Shown piece by piece: positions 51,902 through 61,274 of a stretch of 64,000 nt of DNA. Both the position numbers and the translations under genes were made by a program. The notes below the pieces were generated by a model. It did not search any database. It saw only the letters and a list, made by a program, of their open reading frames with translations, and was not told the DNA's origin. This stretch comes from Clostridiaceae bacterium (GTDB lineage: Bacteria > Bacillota > Clostridia > Lachnospirales > Lachnospiraceae): contig QXXC01000020.1 in NCBI GenBank assembly GCA_009911305.1, positions 1-64,000 of the forward strand, in the 5' to 3' direction. Numbering within the stretch: position 1 is the first letter of the stretch; each line of letters starts with the position of its first letter.

Positions 51902-52644
51902 GAGTGGGAGAGGTTTCGCAGATCAAAGAGACAGAATGCTATGCGGCCCTGGATCTGGAAATGACGGGGCTCGATGCAAAAAACGACCGCATCATTGAGA
52001 TTGGCGCGATCCGCGTCGAAAAGGGTATCGTAACCGGAACATTTTCATCACTTGTACGCCCGGGCAGGAAGCTGGAGGCCCGGGTAGAGGAGCTGACGAA
52101 TATCACGGACTGCATGCTGGAGGGCGCGCCGGAGATTCCTGAGGTCATGGAGCGGCTTTCTTCTTTTACAGAAGGGCTCCCGCTCCTGGGCCACAACATC
52201 GCCTTTGACTACCGTTTTCTGAAACAGGCGGCCGTCGATCAGGGGATGCGCTTTGAGCGGGACGGGATCGATACGCTGACACTGTGCCGCCTTTTTATGC
52301 CGCCGGATGAAAAGAAAAATCTGGGATCTGCCTGCAGCTATTACGGCGTCAGGCCGCAGACCGCCCACCGGGCCTTATCGGACGCGTTTTCCGCTCATTT
52401 CCTTTATCAGGCGCTTTTAAATCGCCATTTTCAGGAAAAACCGGAAGCATTTATGGCAAAGCCTTTAAATTACCACGTGAAAAGGCGCCAGCCAGCGACA
52501 AAAAAGCAAAAAGAAGTCTTGCGGGATTTGCTAAAATATCATAAAATAAATCTATCTGCGCAGATTGACGGGCTTACAAGAAACGAAGTCTCGCGCATGA
52601 TTGATAAAATCGTTTCACAATGTGGAAGAGCGGCAGAGAGGTGA
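51898..52644 (+). CDS. DEDDh 3'-5' exonuclease (DnaQ/PolC-exo type)
   Basis: A 248-residue nuclease. The catalytic acidic residues appear as ALDLEMTGLD (Asp19, Glu21), LLGHNIAFDYRFL (Asp near 105) and AHRALSDAFSA (His and Asp near 157-162). It resembles the proofreading domain of PolC or DnaQ as a stand-alone protein. The C-terminal 60 residues (KRRQPATKKQKEVLRDLLKYH onward, in part) form a basic helical domain that may bind DNA. It is coupled to the radical SAM gene by an ATGA overlap. Confidence 0.92.
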   Translation: MRVGEVSQIKETECYAALDLEMTGLDAKNDRIIEIGAIRVEKGIVTGTFSSLVRPGRKLEARVEELTNITDCMLEGAPEIPEVMERLSSFTEGLPLLGHNIAFDYRFLKQAAVDQGMRFERDGIDTLTLCRLFMPPDEKKNLGSACSYYGVRPQTAHRALSDAFSAHFLYQALLNRHFQEKPEAFMAKPLNYHVKRRQPATKKQKEVLRDLLKYHKINLSAQIDGLTRNEVSRMIDKIVSQCGRAAER

Positions 52645-52651
52645 TAGGGAT

Positions 52652-52762
52652 ATGTTCAATTTTAATAATGAAAAAAGGAGAAAAACCGTTTCAGCAGTCA
52701 TCATTATTGTGATTGTTCTGGCCATGGTAGGCGGAATGGTGCTTCCCAGCTTATTAGCGTAA
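52652..52762 (+). CDS. Small single-pass membrane protein (DUF4044-like)
   Basis: A 36-residue protein: a polar, basic start MFNFNNEKRRK followed by one membrane helix (TVSAVIIIVIVLAMVGGMVL). It has a GAGGTGAT ribosome site and lies 7 bp after the exonuclease gene and 28 bp before the VanW gene. It resembles the tiny DUF4044 proteins of Firmicutes, but this is from memory. Function unknown. Confidence 0.7.
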   Translation: MFNFNNEKRRKTVSAVIIIVIVLAMVGGMVLPSLLA

Positions 52763-52790
52763 GTATAACGTTTGGACAGGGGACAGGTTT

Positions 52791-54269
52791 ATGAAAAAGA
52801 AGATTTTGATTGCCGCGGCAGCCGCCTGCGCGCTGACCGGCGGATATGCGCTTATCGCGCCCAGCGCGCTGGCGGGAACGATCCCTGCGGGAATGACGGC
52901 AGGGGAGTTTGATCTGACCGGGATGACCGGAGAGGAAGCGGGAGAGAAGATTCAAACGTATGTGGAGCAGATGTCAGGACAGGAGATCAGCCTTACGGTT
53001 GACGGAAATGAAGTAAAGACCACCGCGGGCGGGCTGGGCTTTGCCTGGAGCAACGAGGCGGAGGTCCGGGAAGCCATTGACCGCTATGCGGGAGGAAACC
53101 TTCTGGACCGCTATATGAATACGAAGAGTCTGGAAAAGGAGCCGGTGGCGCTTGACATTGAGACAGGCGTTGATTCGGCGAAGGTGGCGGAATTTGTCGA
53201 GAACCAGTGCCAGAGCTTTGTGCGGCCGGCGCAGGACGCGGTGCTTACCAGAGAGAACGGGGCGTTTCAGCTCACGGATTCCGTGACCGGCATCGAGGTA
53301 GATGTGGAGGCCACGAAGACGCGTCTGAACGAAGCCGTTAAGGGCGGGATTACAGAGCCGATCCGCGTGGAGGCAGTGGTCACGGAGACACAGCCCGCAA
53401 GGACGGGAGAGCAGCTTGCGCAGATTCAGGATGTGCTGGGAAGCTTCAGCACAAACTTCAGCACAGGCAATGCCTCGCGTTCCAAAAACCTAAGGAACGG
53501 CGCTTCCAAGGTCAACGGCTGCATCCTCATGCCGGGCGAGGAGTTTTCCGCCTATGTGGCCCTCACGCCATTTACCATTGAGAACGGCTATGCCTCCGCC
53601 GGCTCGTATGCCAACGGCCAGGTGGTTGACACTGTGGGAGGCGGGGCATGCCAGCTCTGCACCACGCTTTATAATGCGGCGCTGCTTTCCGAGATGGAGA
53701 TCACGCAGCGGCAGAATCATTCCATGGTGGTGGGCTATGTAAAGCCTTCTCAGGATTCGGCGATTGCAGGCACAGTGAAGGATCTCAAGTTTAAGAATCC
53801 CTACGAGACGCCGATTTACATCGAAGGAGGCGTAAACGGGGGCACGCTTACCTTTACCATATTCGGAAAGGAAACGAGGCCGGCCAACCGCGAGATTAAA
53901 TTTGTGTCAGAGACACTGGGCGTAACGGATCCGGGCGCGCCCACAACAAGAGTGGATCCGTCCCTGGCGCCGGGCGCAAAGGTTCGGGTGCAGTCCGCGC
54001 ACAGAGGGCTCCGGTCCCGTCTCTGGAAATATGTGTATATAGACGGTGTGGAGACAGAGAAAGAGATCCTCCATACAGACAGCTATATGGCATCCAAGGC
54101 GATTTACCGCGTCGGGCCGGATCTTCCGGCCGCCGCGCCGCCTGCGCCCGCCATTCCGCCTGAACAGCAGCCGCAGCCCGCAGAGCCCGTACAGCCGGCG
54201 CCGCCTGAGCCGCAGCCGTCCGGCCCGGCGGGACCTGCCGGCCCGTCCGGTGATGCGCCGGCCGCGTAA
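52791..54269 (+). CDS. VanW family protein with Pro-rich tail
   Basis: A 492-residue exported protein. A signal peptide (residues 1-28, ending APSALAG) is followed by a peptidoglycan-binding-like domain (about 35-200, YoaR/PG_binding_4 type) and the VanW domain (about 215-350, FSTNFSTGNASRSKNLRNGA, MPGEEFSAY, GGGACQLCTTLYNAAL). A G5-like segment comes next (about 360-440), then a 45-residue Pro/Ala/Gln tail. VanW proteins are linked to cell-wall biology but their reaction is not known. Short gaps suggest an operon with the exonuclease and the small membrane protein. Confidence 0.9.
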   Translation: MKKKILIAAAAACALTGGYALIAPSALAGTIPAGMTAGEFDLTGMTGEEAGEKIQTYVEQMSGQEISLTVDGNEVKTTAGGLGFAWSNEAEVREAIDRYAGGNLLDRYMNTKSLEKEPVALDIETGVDSAKVAEFVENQCQSFVRPAQDAVLTRENGAFQLTDSVTGIEVDVEATKTRLNEAVKGGITEPIRVEAVVTETQPARTGEQLAQIQDVLGSFSTNFSTGNASRSKNLRNGASKVNGCILMPGEEFSAYVALTPFTIENGYASAGSYANGQVVDTVGGGACQLCTTLYNAALLSEMEITQRQNHSMVVGYVKPSQDSAIAGTVKDLKFKNPYETPIYIEGGVNGGTLTFTIFGKETRPANREIKFVSETLGVTDPGAPTTRVDPSLAPGAKVRVQSAHRGLRSRLWKYVYIDGVETEKEILHTDSYMASKAIYRVGPDLPAAAPPAPAIPPEQQPQPAEPVQPAPPEPQPSGPAGPAGPSGDAPAA

Positions 54270-54385
54270 GGAAGAAAAGGAGGCTGTCCGGAGGGTTCCA
54301 AATGGTATGGCAGGATGCGCAGAACCCTGTAGAAGCGCTTCCTGGCTCAGGGAATTCGGAAACGGATGCAGGCGGAGGTGTCACA

Positions 54386-55000
54386 GTGGTTAGAAAAGCA
54401 TGTATCCCTGCTTTTGGGAAGATGCAGGCCGGCCAGGATCTGGTACTGGCCGGCCATATCGCCCTTTGGGGGACGTCGAAGCTGGCGTCCGTGGGAGAGG
54501 AGAGGCTTAAGGAGCGCTTTACGCTGCGGTTTATCCGGAGGTGTCAGAAGGTATATGAATCCAGAGGGATTTCAGTCACCCCGGAGCGCTTCGGCGCAGC
54601 CTCATGGTGCCTGCCCGGAGAGGGCGGTATCATGGCGGCGCTCTGGGATTATTTAAGCCATTTTGGCCTGGGATTTGAGATTGACTTGAAAAAGCTCGCC
54701 GTTTTGCAGGAAACCATCGAGGTCTGCGAGGTATTTGACGTGAATCCGTACCGCCTGCACGCCGGCGGCTGCCTGCTTTTTACGGCGGAAAACGGTGGAA
54801 GGCTCGCCGGAGAGCTGGAGCGGGAAGGGATCTGTGCGGCCGTAGCCGGAAGGATAACGGGCGATATCGGCCGGCGGATCATAAACGGAGAGACGCAAAG
54901 CTTTCTGGATCGGCCAAAGCCCGATGAATTGTATAAGACAGATAAGAGATCAGATATGAAGGAGGCAGGGTATGAGGGAACGAATTTTAGCGGTGATTGA
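54386..55000 (+). CDS. Orphan AIR synthase-related C-terminal domain protein
   Basis: A 204-residue protein resembling only the C-terminal half of the AIR synthase/HypE/ThiL fold. It has an early VLAGHIALWGTSKLA segment, then GGIMAALWDYLSHFGLGFEIDLKKLAVLQETIEVCEVFDVNPYRLHAGGCLLF (positions about 90-145), matching the AIRS_C pattern. The N-terminal ATP-binding half, with its metal-binding aspartates, is absent. The GTG at 54386 has an ideal GGAGGTG site; an ATG at 54302 would add 28 residues without a good site. The end overlaps the Lrp gene. It may be a shortened regulator or carrier rather than an enzyme. Confidence 0.7.
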   Translation: MVRKACIPAFGKMQAGQDLVLAGHIALWGTSKLASVGEERLKERFTLRFIRRCQKVYESRGISVTPERFGAASWCLPGEGGIMAALWDYLSHFGLGFEIDLKKLAVLQETIEVCEVFDVNPYRLHAGGCLLFTAENGGRLAGELEREGICAAVAGRITGDIGRRIINGETQSFLDRPKPDELYKTDKRSDMKEAGYEGTNFSGD

Positions 55001-55454
55001 AAAAAACAGCAAAATCAGCGTAAGGGAGCTGGCGGATTTACTTGGGGAGAAGGAAGCGGCAGTCGCGGCGGAGATCGCCGAAATGGAGAGCGGGCACATT
55101 ATCTGCGGCTATCATACCCTGATTAACTGGGATAATACGGGTGAGGAGAAGGTGATTGCCCTGATCGAGGTAAAGGTAACGCCGCAGAGAGAGATGGGCT
55201 TTGACAAGATCGCGGAGCGCATCTATCAGTACAGCGAGGTAAAGGCCGTTTACCTGATGTCAGGCGGCTATGATTTTACTGTCATGCTGGAGGCGAAGAC
55301 CATGCGCGCTGTGGCGCAGTTTGTGGCGGAAAAGCTGTCCACCATTGACTCGGTTCTCAGCACAGCCACCCATTTTGTGTTAAAGAAATATAAAGACCAC
55401 GGCACTGTGCTTTGCGAGGGCCCCCAGGATGAAAGGATGTTGATTGTACCGTGA
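54972..55454 (+). CDS. Lrp/AsnC family transcriptional regulator
   Basis: A 160-residue protein: an N-terminal winged helix (MRERILAVIEKNSKISVRELADLLG, in part) and a C-terminal RAM ligand-binding domain (about 65-145, VIALIEVKVTPQREMGFD, YLMSGGYDFTVMLEA). It overlaps the upstream gene by 29 bp, with AAGGAGG just before its ATG, and its stop overlaps the start of the aminotransferase gene. It probably regulates that enzyme in response to an amino acid. Confidence 0.92.
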   Translation: MRERILAVIEKNSKISVRELADLLGEKEAAVAAEIAEMESGHIICGYHTLINWDNTGEEKVIALIEVKVTPQREMGFDKIAERIYQYSEVKAVYLMSGGYDFTVMLEAKTMRAVAQFVAEKLSTIDSVLSTATHFVLKKYKDHGTVLCEGPQDERMLIVP

Positions 55455-56617
55455 GAAACCCATTATCAGATACAATAGTAAAGATTCAGCCCTCAGGAAT
55501 CCGCAAGTTTTTTGATGTTGTGAGCGAAATGAAGGGAGCCATCTCCCTGGGCGTGGGCGAGCCGGATTTTGACACGCCGTGGCATATCCGCGAGGAAGGC
55601 ATCTATTCCCTGGAAAAGGGACGCACCTTCTACACATCCAACGCGGGCTTAAAGGAGCTGAAGATCGAGATTTGCAGCTATTTGAAGCGGCGCATGGATC
55701 TGGAATATGACTGTAACTCAGAGGTCATGGTGACGGTGGGCGGAAGTGAAGCCATTGACATTGCGCTGCGCGCCATGCTCAATCCCGGAGATGAGGTGCT
55801 GATCCCGCAGCCCAGCTATGTTTCCTATGTGCCCTGCACGCTGCTCGCAGGCGGGACGCCGGTGATCATTGAGCTGGAGGAAAAGGACGAGTTCCGTCTT
55901 ACAAAAGAAAAGCTTCTGGAAAAGATCACGCCGAGGACAAAGGTGCTGATCCTCCCGTTCCCCAACAACCCGACAGGGGCGGTCATGGAAAAGGCGGATC
56001 TGGAGGCGATCGCAGAGGTGATTGAGGAAAAGGATCTGTTTGTCTTAAGCGATGAGATTTACGCGGAGCTTACATATAAGGGGGAGCATGTGTCCATCGC
56101 CTCGATTCCGGGTATGAAGGAGCGGACGGTCCTGATCAACGGATTTTCCAAGGCCTATGCCATGACAGGCTGGAGGCTGGGATATGCGGCGGCTCCGGCG
56201 GTTATCTTAAAGCAGATGCTGAAAATCCATCAGTATGCGATCATGTGCGCGCCCACGACGAGCCAGTACGCGGCGATAGAGGCCCTGCGAAACGGCGATG
56301 AGGATATCGCCAGGATGAAGGAAGCCTACGACGAGCGCAGGATATACCTGCTGGGTGCGTTCAGGGAGCTGGGAATGGACTGCTTTGAGCCTTATGGGGC
56401 GTTTTACATGTTCCCCTGCATCAAACGGTTTGGCATGACATCAGACGAATTTGCGAACCGTCTGCTCCGGGAGGAGAAGATCGCCATCGTTCCGGGGACG
56501 GCGTTTGGGGACAGCGGGGAAGGATATTTAAGAGTGTCGTATGCCTATTCGCTGGAGGATTTGAAAAAGGCGATTGGGCGGATCCGGCGGTTTGTGGAAA
56601 AGCTGGACGGGAAATAG
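55451..56617 (+). CDS. Class I/II aminotransferase (PatA/AspC-like)
   Basis: A 388-residue fold-type I PLP enzyme. Typical features are SLGVGEPDFDTPWHIRE at the start, FYTSNAGLKELK, VGGSEAIDIALRAML, ILPFPNNPTGAVM, LSDEIYAEL and the PLP lysine in NGFSKAYAMTGWRLGYA near residue 234. Substrate is probably an aromatic, aspartate or alanine-like amino acid. The GTG start overlaps the Lrp stop (GTGA), so regulator and enzyme are translationally coupled. Confidence 0.93.
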   Translation: MRNPLSDTIVKIQPSGIRKFFDVVSEMKGAISLGVGEPDFDTPWHIREEGIYSLEKGRTFYTSNAGLKELKIEICSYLKRRMDLEYDCNSEVMVTVGGSEAIDIALRAMLNPGDEVLIPQPSYVSYVPCTLLAGGTPVIIELEEKDEFRLTKEKLLEKITPRTKVLILPFPNNPTGAVMEKADLEAIAEVIEEKDLFVLSDEIYAELTYKGEHVSIASIPGMKERTVLINGFSKAYAMTGWRLGYAAAPAVILKQMLKIHQYAIMCAPTTSQYAAIEALRNGDEDIARMKEAYDERRIYLLGAFRELGMDCFEPYGAFYMFPCIKRFGMTSDEFANRLLREEKIAIVPGTAFGDSGEGYLRVSYAYSLEDLKKAIGRIRRFVEKLDGK

Positions 56618-56748
56618 CCTGCAGGCCGGAGAATAACGCAAAAGGGCCGGTTCCCGGCTGCGTGACTGACGGCTGTACAGTTTTAAAATGTTGATGTCCT
56701 TTGCCGCAAGGTGAAGGACTTTCTTGATTTTTATGCACAGGAGAACGG

Positions 56749-57240
56749 ATGAATATTGTATTATATGAGCCGGAAATGCCGATGAATACAGGAAATATCG
56801 GAAGAACGTGCGTGGCGACGAATACGCGCCTGCACCTGATCGAGCCGCTTGGATTCCGTCTGGGCGACAGGGAAGTGAAGCGGGCGGGGCTGGATTACTG
56901 GCCGCGCCTGGATGTGACGGTTTACAGTGATTATCAGGACTTTCTGCAGCGAAATCCGGGCGCGAAGATCTATATGGCTACGACGAAGGCTAAACGGATT
57001 TATACGGATATTTCTTATGAGCCGGACTGCTATATCATGTTCGGACCCGAGAGCAGGGGAATTCCGGAGGAAATGCTGGTGAAGAACGGGGAGGACTGTG
57101 TGCGGATTCCCATGTGGGGGGAGACGCGATCGCTGAATCTCTCAAATTCCGTGGCTGTGATTCTGTATGAGGCTTTGCGGCAGAATGGATTTGAACGGAT
57201 GACAATGGAAGGGGAGCTGCACAGGATGAGATGGGGATGA
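56749..57240 (+). CDS. trmL: tRNA (cytidine(34)-2'-O)-methyltransferase TrmL
   Basis: A 163-residue SPOUT methyltransferase that modifies the wobble base of tRNA-Leu isoacceptors. It begins MNIVLYEPEMPMNTGNIGRTC and has the knot segments YIMFGPESRGIPEEML and IPMWGETRSLNLSNSVAVILYE, which bind S-adenosylmethionine. Length is normal. The ATG lacks a strong ribosome site (AGGAG about 9 nt upstream, CAGGAGAACGG). Confidence 0.95.
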   Translation: MNIVLYEPEMPMNTGNIGRTCVATNTRLHLIEPLGFRLGDREVKRAGLDYWPRLDVTVYSDYQDFLQRNPGAKIYMATTKAKRIYTDISYEPDCYIMFGPESRGIPEEMLVKNGEDCVRIPMWGETRSLNLSNSVAVILYEALRQNGFERMTMEGELHRMRWG

Positions 57241-57288
57241 CAAAATTCCTTCATCTGATACTTGAGAACCCTCAGAGGAGGTCATAAA

Positions 57289-58446
57289 ATGCCTGAAACA
57301 AAAACGATCATTCAGAGCAGGCGCGTATGGCTGGCAGGGCAGTTTCTGCCGCTCCAGCTTGAGATAAAAGACAGCCGGATCGACAGCGTACACCCATACG
57401 GCTTTCGCGATCCGGATATTGATTACAAAGACAACCGGGTTATCCCCGGTTTTATGGACATTCACACGCACGGCGCGTATGGCTTTGACACGAACGACGC
57501 CGATCCGGAGGGCCTGAAAAACTGGGCCGCCAGGCTTCCGGAGGAAGGAACCACGTCCTTCCTGCCTACCACGGTATCGGATCTGCCCCATATTTTAACC
57601 GCATCCGTAAAGAATGCGGCGGACGTGGCAGAAGAGGGATATGAGGGGGCTGAGATTCTGGGCATTCATATGGAAGGGCCGTATCTCGATATGGAGCGCC
57701 GGGGCGCGCAGCCGCCGGAGGCGATTGTCCCGGCGGATGTGGAAGCGTTTAAGCGCTGGCAGCAGGCGGCCCGCGGCATGATCCGCTATATCACGCTGGC
57801 TCCGGAGCACGACGAGGGGCTGAGGCTGACGAGATACTGCGTGCAGAACGGGGTTGCGGTCAGTATGGGGCATTCCGGCGCTTCGTATGATCAGGCGGTT
57901 CTGGCCGCAGCAAACGGGGTTTCCTGCGCAACGCACGTATATAATGGAATGGCGCCCTTTCATCACCGGGAACCCGGCATTTTAGGCGCGGCCCTGCGTC
58001 TGCCCAATCTCTTCGGAGAGATGATCTGTGACGGCCTTCACGCCCATCCGGCGGCGGTTTATCATTTTTTTGCTGCGAAAGGTCCTCATTTCCCGATCAT
58101 GGTGACAGATTCCTTAAGGGTAAAAAATTGCCCGCCGGGCGGTGTGTACCGTCTGGGCGGGCATGAGATAGAAGTAGGCGTGGACGGCGCAGCCCGCTTA
58201 AAGGGTTCTGACACGCTGGCCGGAAGCACGCTGCGGATGAACCGCGGCCTTAAATTCCTGGTCGAAGAGGCTTCGGTTTCGTTTGACGCGGCGCTGAATG
58301 CCTGCACGCTCAATCCGGCCCGGCTCCTCGGCATGGACAGAAGAAAAGGAAAGCTGGCCGCCGGATACGACGCGGATATCGTTGTTCTGGCCGATGATTA
58401 TGAGGTTCTGCAGACCTATTGCCGGGGGAAGCAATTTGTGGGATGA
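57289..58446 (+). CDS. nagA: N-acetylglucosamine-6-phosphate deacetylase
   Basis: Removes acetate from GlcNAc-6-phosphate, feeding NagB. The 385-residue amidohydrolase has PGFMDIHTHGAYGFDTND near residue 48, HMEGPYLD (metal-binding Glu), VAVSMGHSGASYDQA, and HVYNGMAPFHHREPG, with the catalytic Asp in IMVTDSLR near 272. The ATG at 57289 is chosen because AGAGGAGGT precedes it; the frame runs nine codons further up. It lies 48 bp after trmL and is convergent with the polyamine operon. Confidence 0.95.
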   Translation: MPETKTIIQSRRVWLAGQFLPLQLEIKDSRIDSVHPYGFRDPDIDYKDNRVIPGFMDIHTHGAYGFDTNDADPEGLKNWAARLPEEGTTSFLPTTVSDLPHILTASVKNAADVAEEGYEGAEILGIHMEGPYLDMERRGAQPPEAIVPADVEAFKRWQQAARGMIRYITLAPEHDEGLRLTRYCVQNGVAVSMGHSGASYDQAVLAAANGVSCATHVYNGMAPFHHREPGILGAALRLPNLFGEMICDGLHAHPAAVYHFFAAKGPHFPIMVTDSLRVKNCPPGGVYRLGGHEIEVGVDGAARLKGSDTLAGSTLRMNRGLKFLVEEASVSFDAALNACTLNPARLLGMDRRKGKLAAGYDADIVVLADDYEVLQTYCRGKQFVG

Positions 58447-58487
58447 AATCAGGTTCTTTGTTTTCAGACGCGCTCTGACCGCCGCCC

Positions 58488-60407
58488 CTACTGCGATTTC
58501 ACTTCCTTCCACAGTTGGTTATACACCCCGTCCGCCTCATCGCCGAGATAGAGGAAAACCTCGCTGTCCGTCAGAGACTCCGTGTCCGGAAAGAGCGCTT
58601 TATTATTCTGCAGCTCCTCGTCAAGAAGCTCAAACGCCCCCGTATTGGGAGTCGAATAGGTGATGTACTCAAAGTTTTTCAGCGCAATGTCGGGCCTGCA
58701 GAGGAAATTGATCCATTTTTCCGCATTTTCCTTGTTCCTCGCATTGGCCGGAATCACCCAGGAATCGATCCACAGATTCGTGCCCTCCTCGGGAATGATG
58801 TATTCCAGCGAGTAGTCGAGCTCCTGCGCAGCCACCTCTTCCTGGATATAGAGCATTTCCCCGGAATAAACCACGCCGATGGCGGCCTCGCCGCCGATCA
58901 TTTTGTCGCGCGCCTGATCAATGACATAGGCCTGGACAAGGGGTTTCTGGTCGATCAGCTTTTTCTTTGCCTCCTGAAGCTCGGATTCGTCGCAGGTATT
59001 CATGGAATAGCCAAGGGACTTTAAGGAGACCATGAAAGCGTCGCGGACGCTGTCCTGCATGAGGATCTCGCCTTCATAGGCGGGATTCCACAGATCCTCC
59101 CATCTGGCGGGAACCGGGAGCCCCTTTTCTTCAATGAGCCTTGTGTTGTAGAGGATGCCCACCGTGCCCCAGGTATAGGGGACAGAATAGAGGTTTTCCG
59201 GATCAAAGCCCCGGGACATCTCCATATAGCGCGCGCCAATCTGGTCAAGATTCGGTATATTCTCAAAGTTGATCTCGCTCAGAAGCCCGTTTTCGGCCAT
59301 TCTCTGGATCATATAGTCCGAGGGACAGACGGCGTCATACCGCACGGCCCCTGCCTCAATGACAGGATACATTTCTTCATTTGTCTCAAATACATCGTAG
59401 ATAACCTTGATTCCTGTCTCCTCCTCAAACTGCTCAATCACAGATTCGTCGATATATTCGCCCCAGTTATAAACGTAAAGCTCATCAGAGTGGGAGACAG
59501 AGTAGCGGCTCCAGGTGGAGAAGCCCACGCCGGCTGCAATTGCCAGAGAAACCGAAGCCAGAATGCCCTTCTTGACGCGCCCGGCCAGGACGCTTCCTGA
59601 CGCGGAGGATGCGCCCCGGGCATTGGAGGGCGATTTCTCCGGTGCGAAATTTGTAATAATGAGCAGCGCCAGCACGGTCAGGAAAATCAGGGTGGACAGT
59701 GCGTACATGGACGGCCGGATCCCGCGGCGCACTTCGCTGTAAATCAGGGTGGACAGGGTATCAATCCCCGCGCCCCTGGTGAAATGAGTCACGATAAAGT
59801 CGTCGAGCGACATGGTAAAGGCCATCAGGAAGCCGGAAAGCACGCCGGGCACAATATCCGGAAATACGATCTTAAAAAAGGCCTGCAGAGGCTTTGCGCC
59901 GAGATCCAGGGCGGCCTCATAGGCAGAGCGGTTCGTCTGCTTTAATTTCGGCATGACGCTCAGGATCACATAGGGGATATTAAAGGTAATATGCGAGATC
60001 AGCACAGTCTTAAAGCCCAGGGAGATCCCGAAGGCGATGAACGCCAGCATCAGGGAGATGCCGGTCACGATATCTGAGTTCAGCATAGGGATATTGTTCA
60101 CGCCCATCACAATGCTGCGGGGCAGGCGCTTCATGCTGTTAATCCCAATCGCGGCCACGGTTCCGATGACGGTGGCGGTAAGCGCCGAGACGAAGGCAAT
60201 CAGGAGCGTATTGTTCAGCGCGTTTATAATGGCCTGATTCCGGAACATCTCCGCATACCATTTTGTCGTAAAGCCGCCCCAGAGGGTTCTGGACTTCGTG
60301 TTATTAAAGGACAGGACCATCATAGTCGCGATCGGCGCGTATAAAAAGATCAGGATCAGGACCAGATAAAAATCCTGAAAAAATTGTTTGAAGCCATATC
60401 GTTTCAT
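58488..60407 (-). CDS. potCD: Spermidine/putrescine ABC transporter, fused permease PotC and binding protein PotD
   Basis: A 639-residue fusion. Residues 1-265 are a PotC-type permease with about six helices and the EAA loop (AALDLGAKPLQAFFKIVFPDIVPG). A Ser/Ala/Gly linker and another helix (about 283-303) lead to a PotD-type binding domain (about 312-639: LYVYNWGEYIDESVIEQFEEETGIKV, DAVCPSDYMIQRM). The extracellular receptor is thus tethered to the channel. Such PotCD fusions occur in Firmicutes. Its ATG overlaps the potB stop (TGATG). It ends the operon, convergent with nagA. Confidence 0.93.
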   Translation of the reverse strand: MKRYGFKQFFQDFYLVLILIFLYAPIATMMVLSFNNTKSRTLWGGFTTKWYAEMFRNQAIINALNNTLLIAFVSALTATVIGTVAAIGINSMKRLPRSIVMGVNNIPMLNSDIVTGISLMLAFIAFGISLGFKTVLISHITFNIPYVILSVMPKLKQTNRSAYEAALDLGAKPLQAFFKIVFPDIVPGVLSGFLMAFTMSLDDFIVTHFTRGAGIDTLSTLIYSEVRRGIRPSMYALSTLIFLTVLALLIITNFAPEKSPSNARGASSASGSVLAGRVKKGILASVSLAIAAGVGFSTWSRYSVSHSDELYVYNWGEYIDESVIEQFEEETGIKVIYDVFETNEEMYPVIEAGAVRYDAVCPSDYMIQRMAENGLLSEINFENIPNLDQIGARYMEMSRGFDPENLYSVPYTWGTVGILYNTRLIEEKGLPVPARWEDLWNPAYEGEILMQDSVRDAFMVSLKSLGYSMNTCDESELQEAKKKLIDQKPLVQAYVIDQARDKMIGGEAAIGVVYSGEMLYIQEEVAAQELDYSLEYIIPEEGTNLWIDSWVIPANARNKENAEKWINFLCRPDIALKNFEYITYSTPNTGAFELLDEELQNNKALFPDTESLTDSEVFLYLGDEADGVYNQLWKEVKSQ

Positions 60408-61231
60408 CAGAATGCGGCCCCCTCTCCGTCCATGTCATATTTGGCAATCAGAGCCATGCTGAGTAAGATAAAGAGCATCAGCACAAGGGACAGGCCTGCC
60501 CCTAAGTTCCAGTTATTTCCTTTTGTGAATTCCTGCTCAATGACATTTCCAATCAGAAGGATTTTGCTGCCGCCGAGCAGGTTGGAGATCACGAAGGTGG
60601 TCAGAGCCGGCACAAACACCATGGTGATGCCGCTGATGATGCCCGGCAGGCTGAGCGGAAGCCAGACATGGATAAGCGTCTGGAACTCGCTGGCCCCCAA
60701 ATCCTTGGCGGCGTTGATGGTATTGTCGTCGATCTTGGCCATCACATTGTAGATGGGCAGGATCATAAAGGGAAGGAAATTATAAACCATTCCCAGGATG
60801 ATCGCGCCCGGCGTATTGATGATGGCAATATTCGGCAGGCTAAGAAGGTTAAGCACGCCGTTGATAACGCCGTTTTTCTCCAGAAGCGTCTGCCAGGCCA
60901 GCGTGCGCAAAAGGAAATTCATCCACATGGGAAGGATGAAAATAAATACCATAAAGCTTCCCCTGCCGATCCCCCTCCTGCGCAGGATCATGGCCAGAGG
61001 GAAGGAAAGAACCAGACACAGCGCGGTGGCCGCCAGGGACAGAAGGAGCGACAAAAGCAATGCCTTGGCATGCTCCGGCGTCCGGATGGACAGGACATTC
61101 GCAAGCGTAAAGCCCCCGCTTTTATCCGTCAGGCCATACAGTACAATCAACAGGAGCGGAATAACCGTGAAACCGATCATCCAGATAATATAGGGGCCGG
61201 CTAAGAGCCGCTTTGCCGTCTTATTTTCCAT
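60407..61231 (-). CDS. potB: Spermidine/putrescine ABC transporter, permease PotB
   Basis: A 274-residue permease with about six helices. It starts MENKTAKRLLAGPYIIWMIGF and has the EAA loop NAAKDLGASEFQTLIHVWLPLSLPG near residue 178. It pairs with the PotC half of the downstream fusion. The stop overlaps the next start, and potA lies 43 bp upstream. GGAGGAGG precedes the ATG. Confidence 0.94.
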   Translation of the reverse strand: MENKTAKRLLAGPYIIWMIGFTVIPLLLIVLYGLTDKSGGFTLANVLSIRTPEHAKALLLSLLLSLAATALCLVLSFPLAMILRRRGIGRGSFMVFIFILPMWMNFLLRTLAWQTLLEKNGVINGVLNLLSLPNIAIINTPGAIILGMVYNFLPFMILPIYNVMAKIDDNTINAAKDLGASEFQTLIHVWLPLSLPGIISGITMVFVPALTTFVISNLLGGSKILLIGNVIEQEFTKGNNWNLGAGLSLVLMLFILLSMALIAKYDMDGEGAAF

Positions 61232-61274
61232 GACAGCCTCCTCCTTTTGTAAATTAACAGGGAACAGCCTGCGC

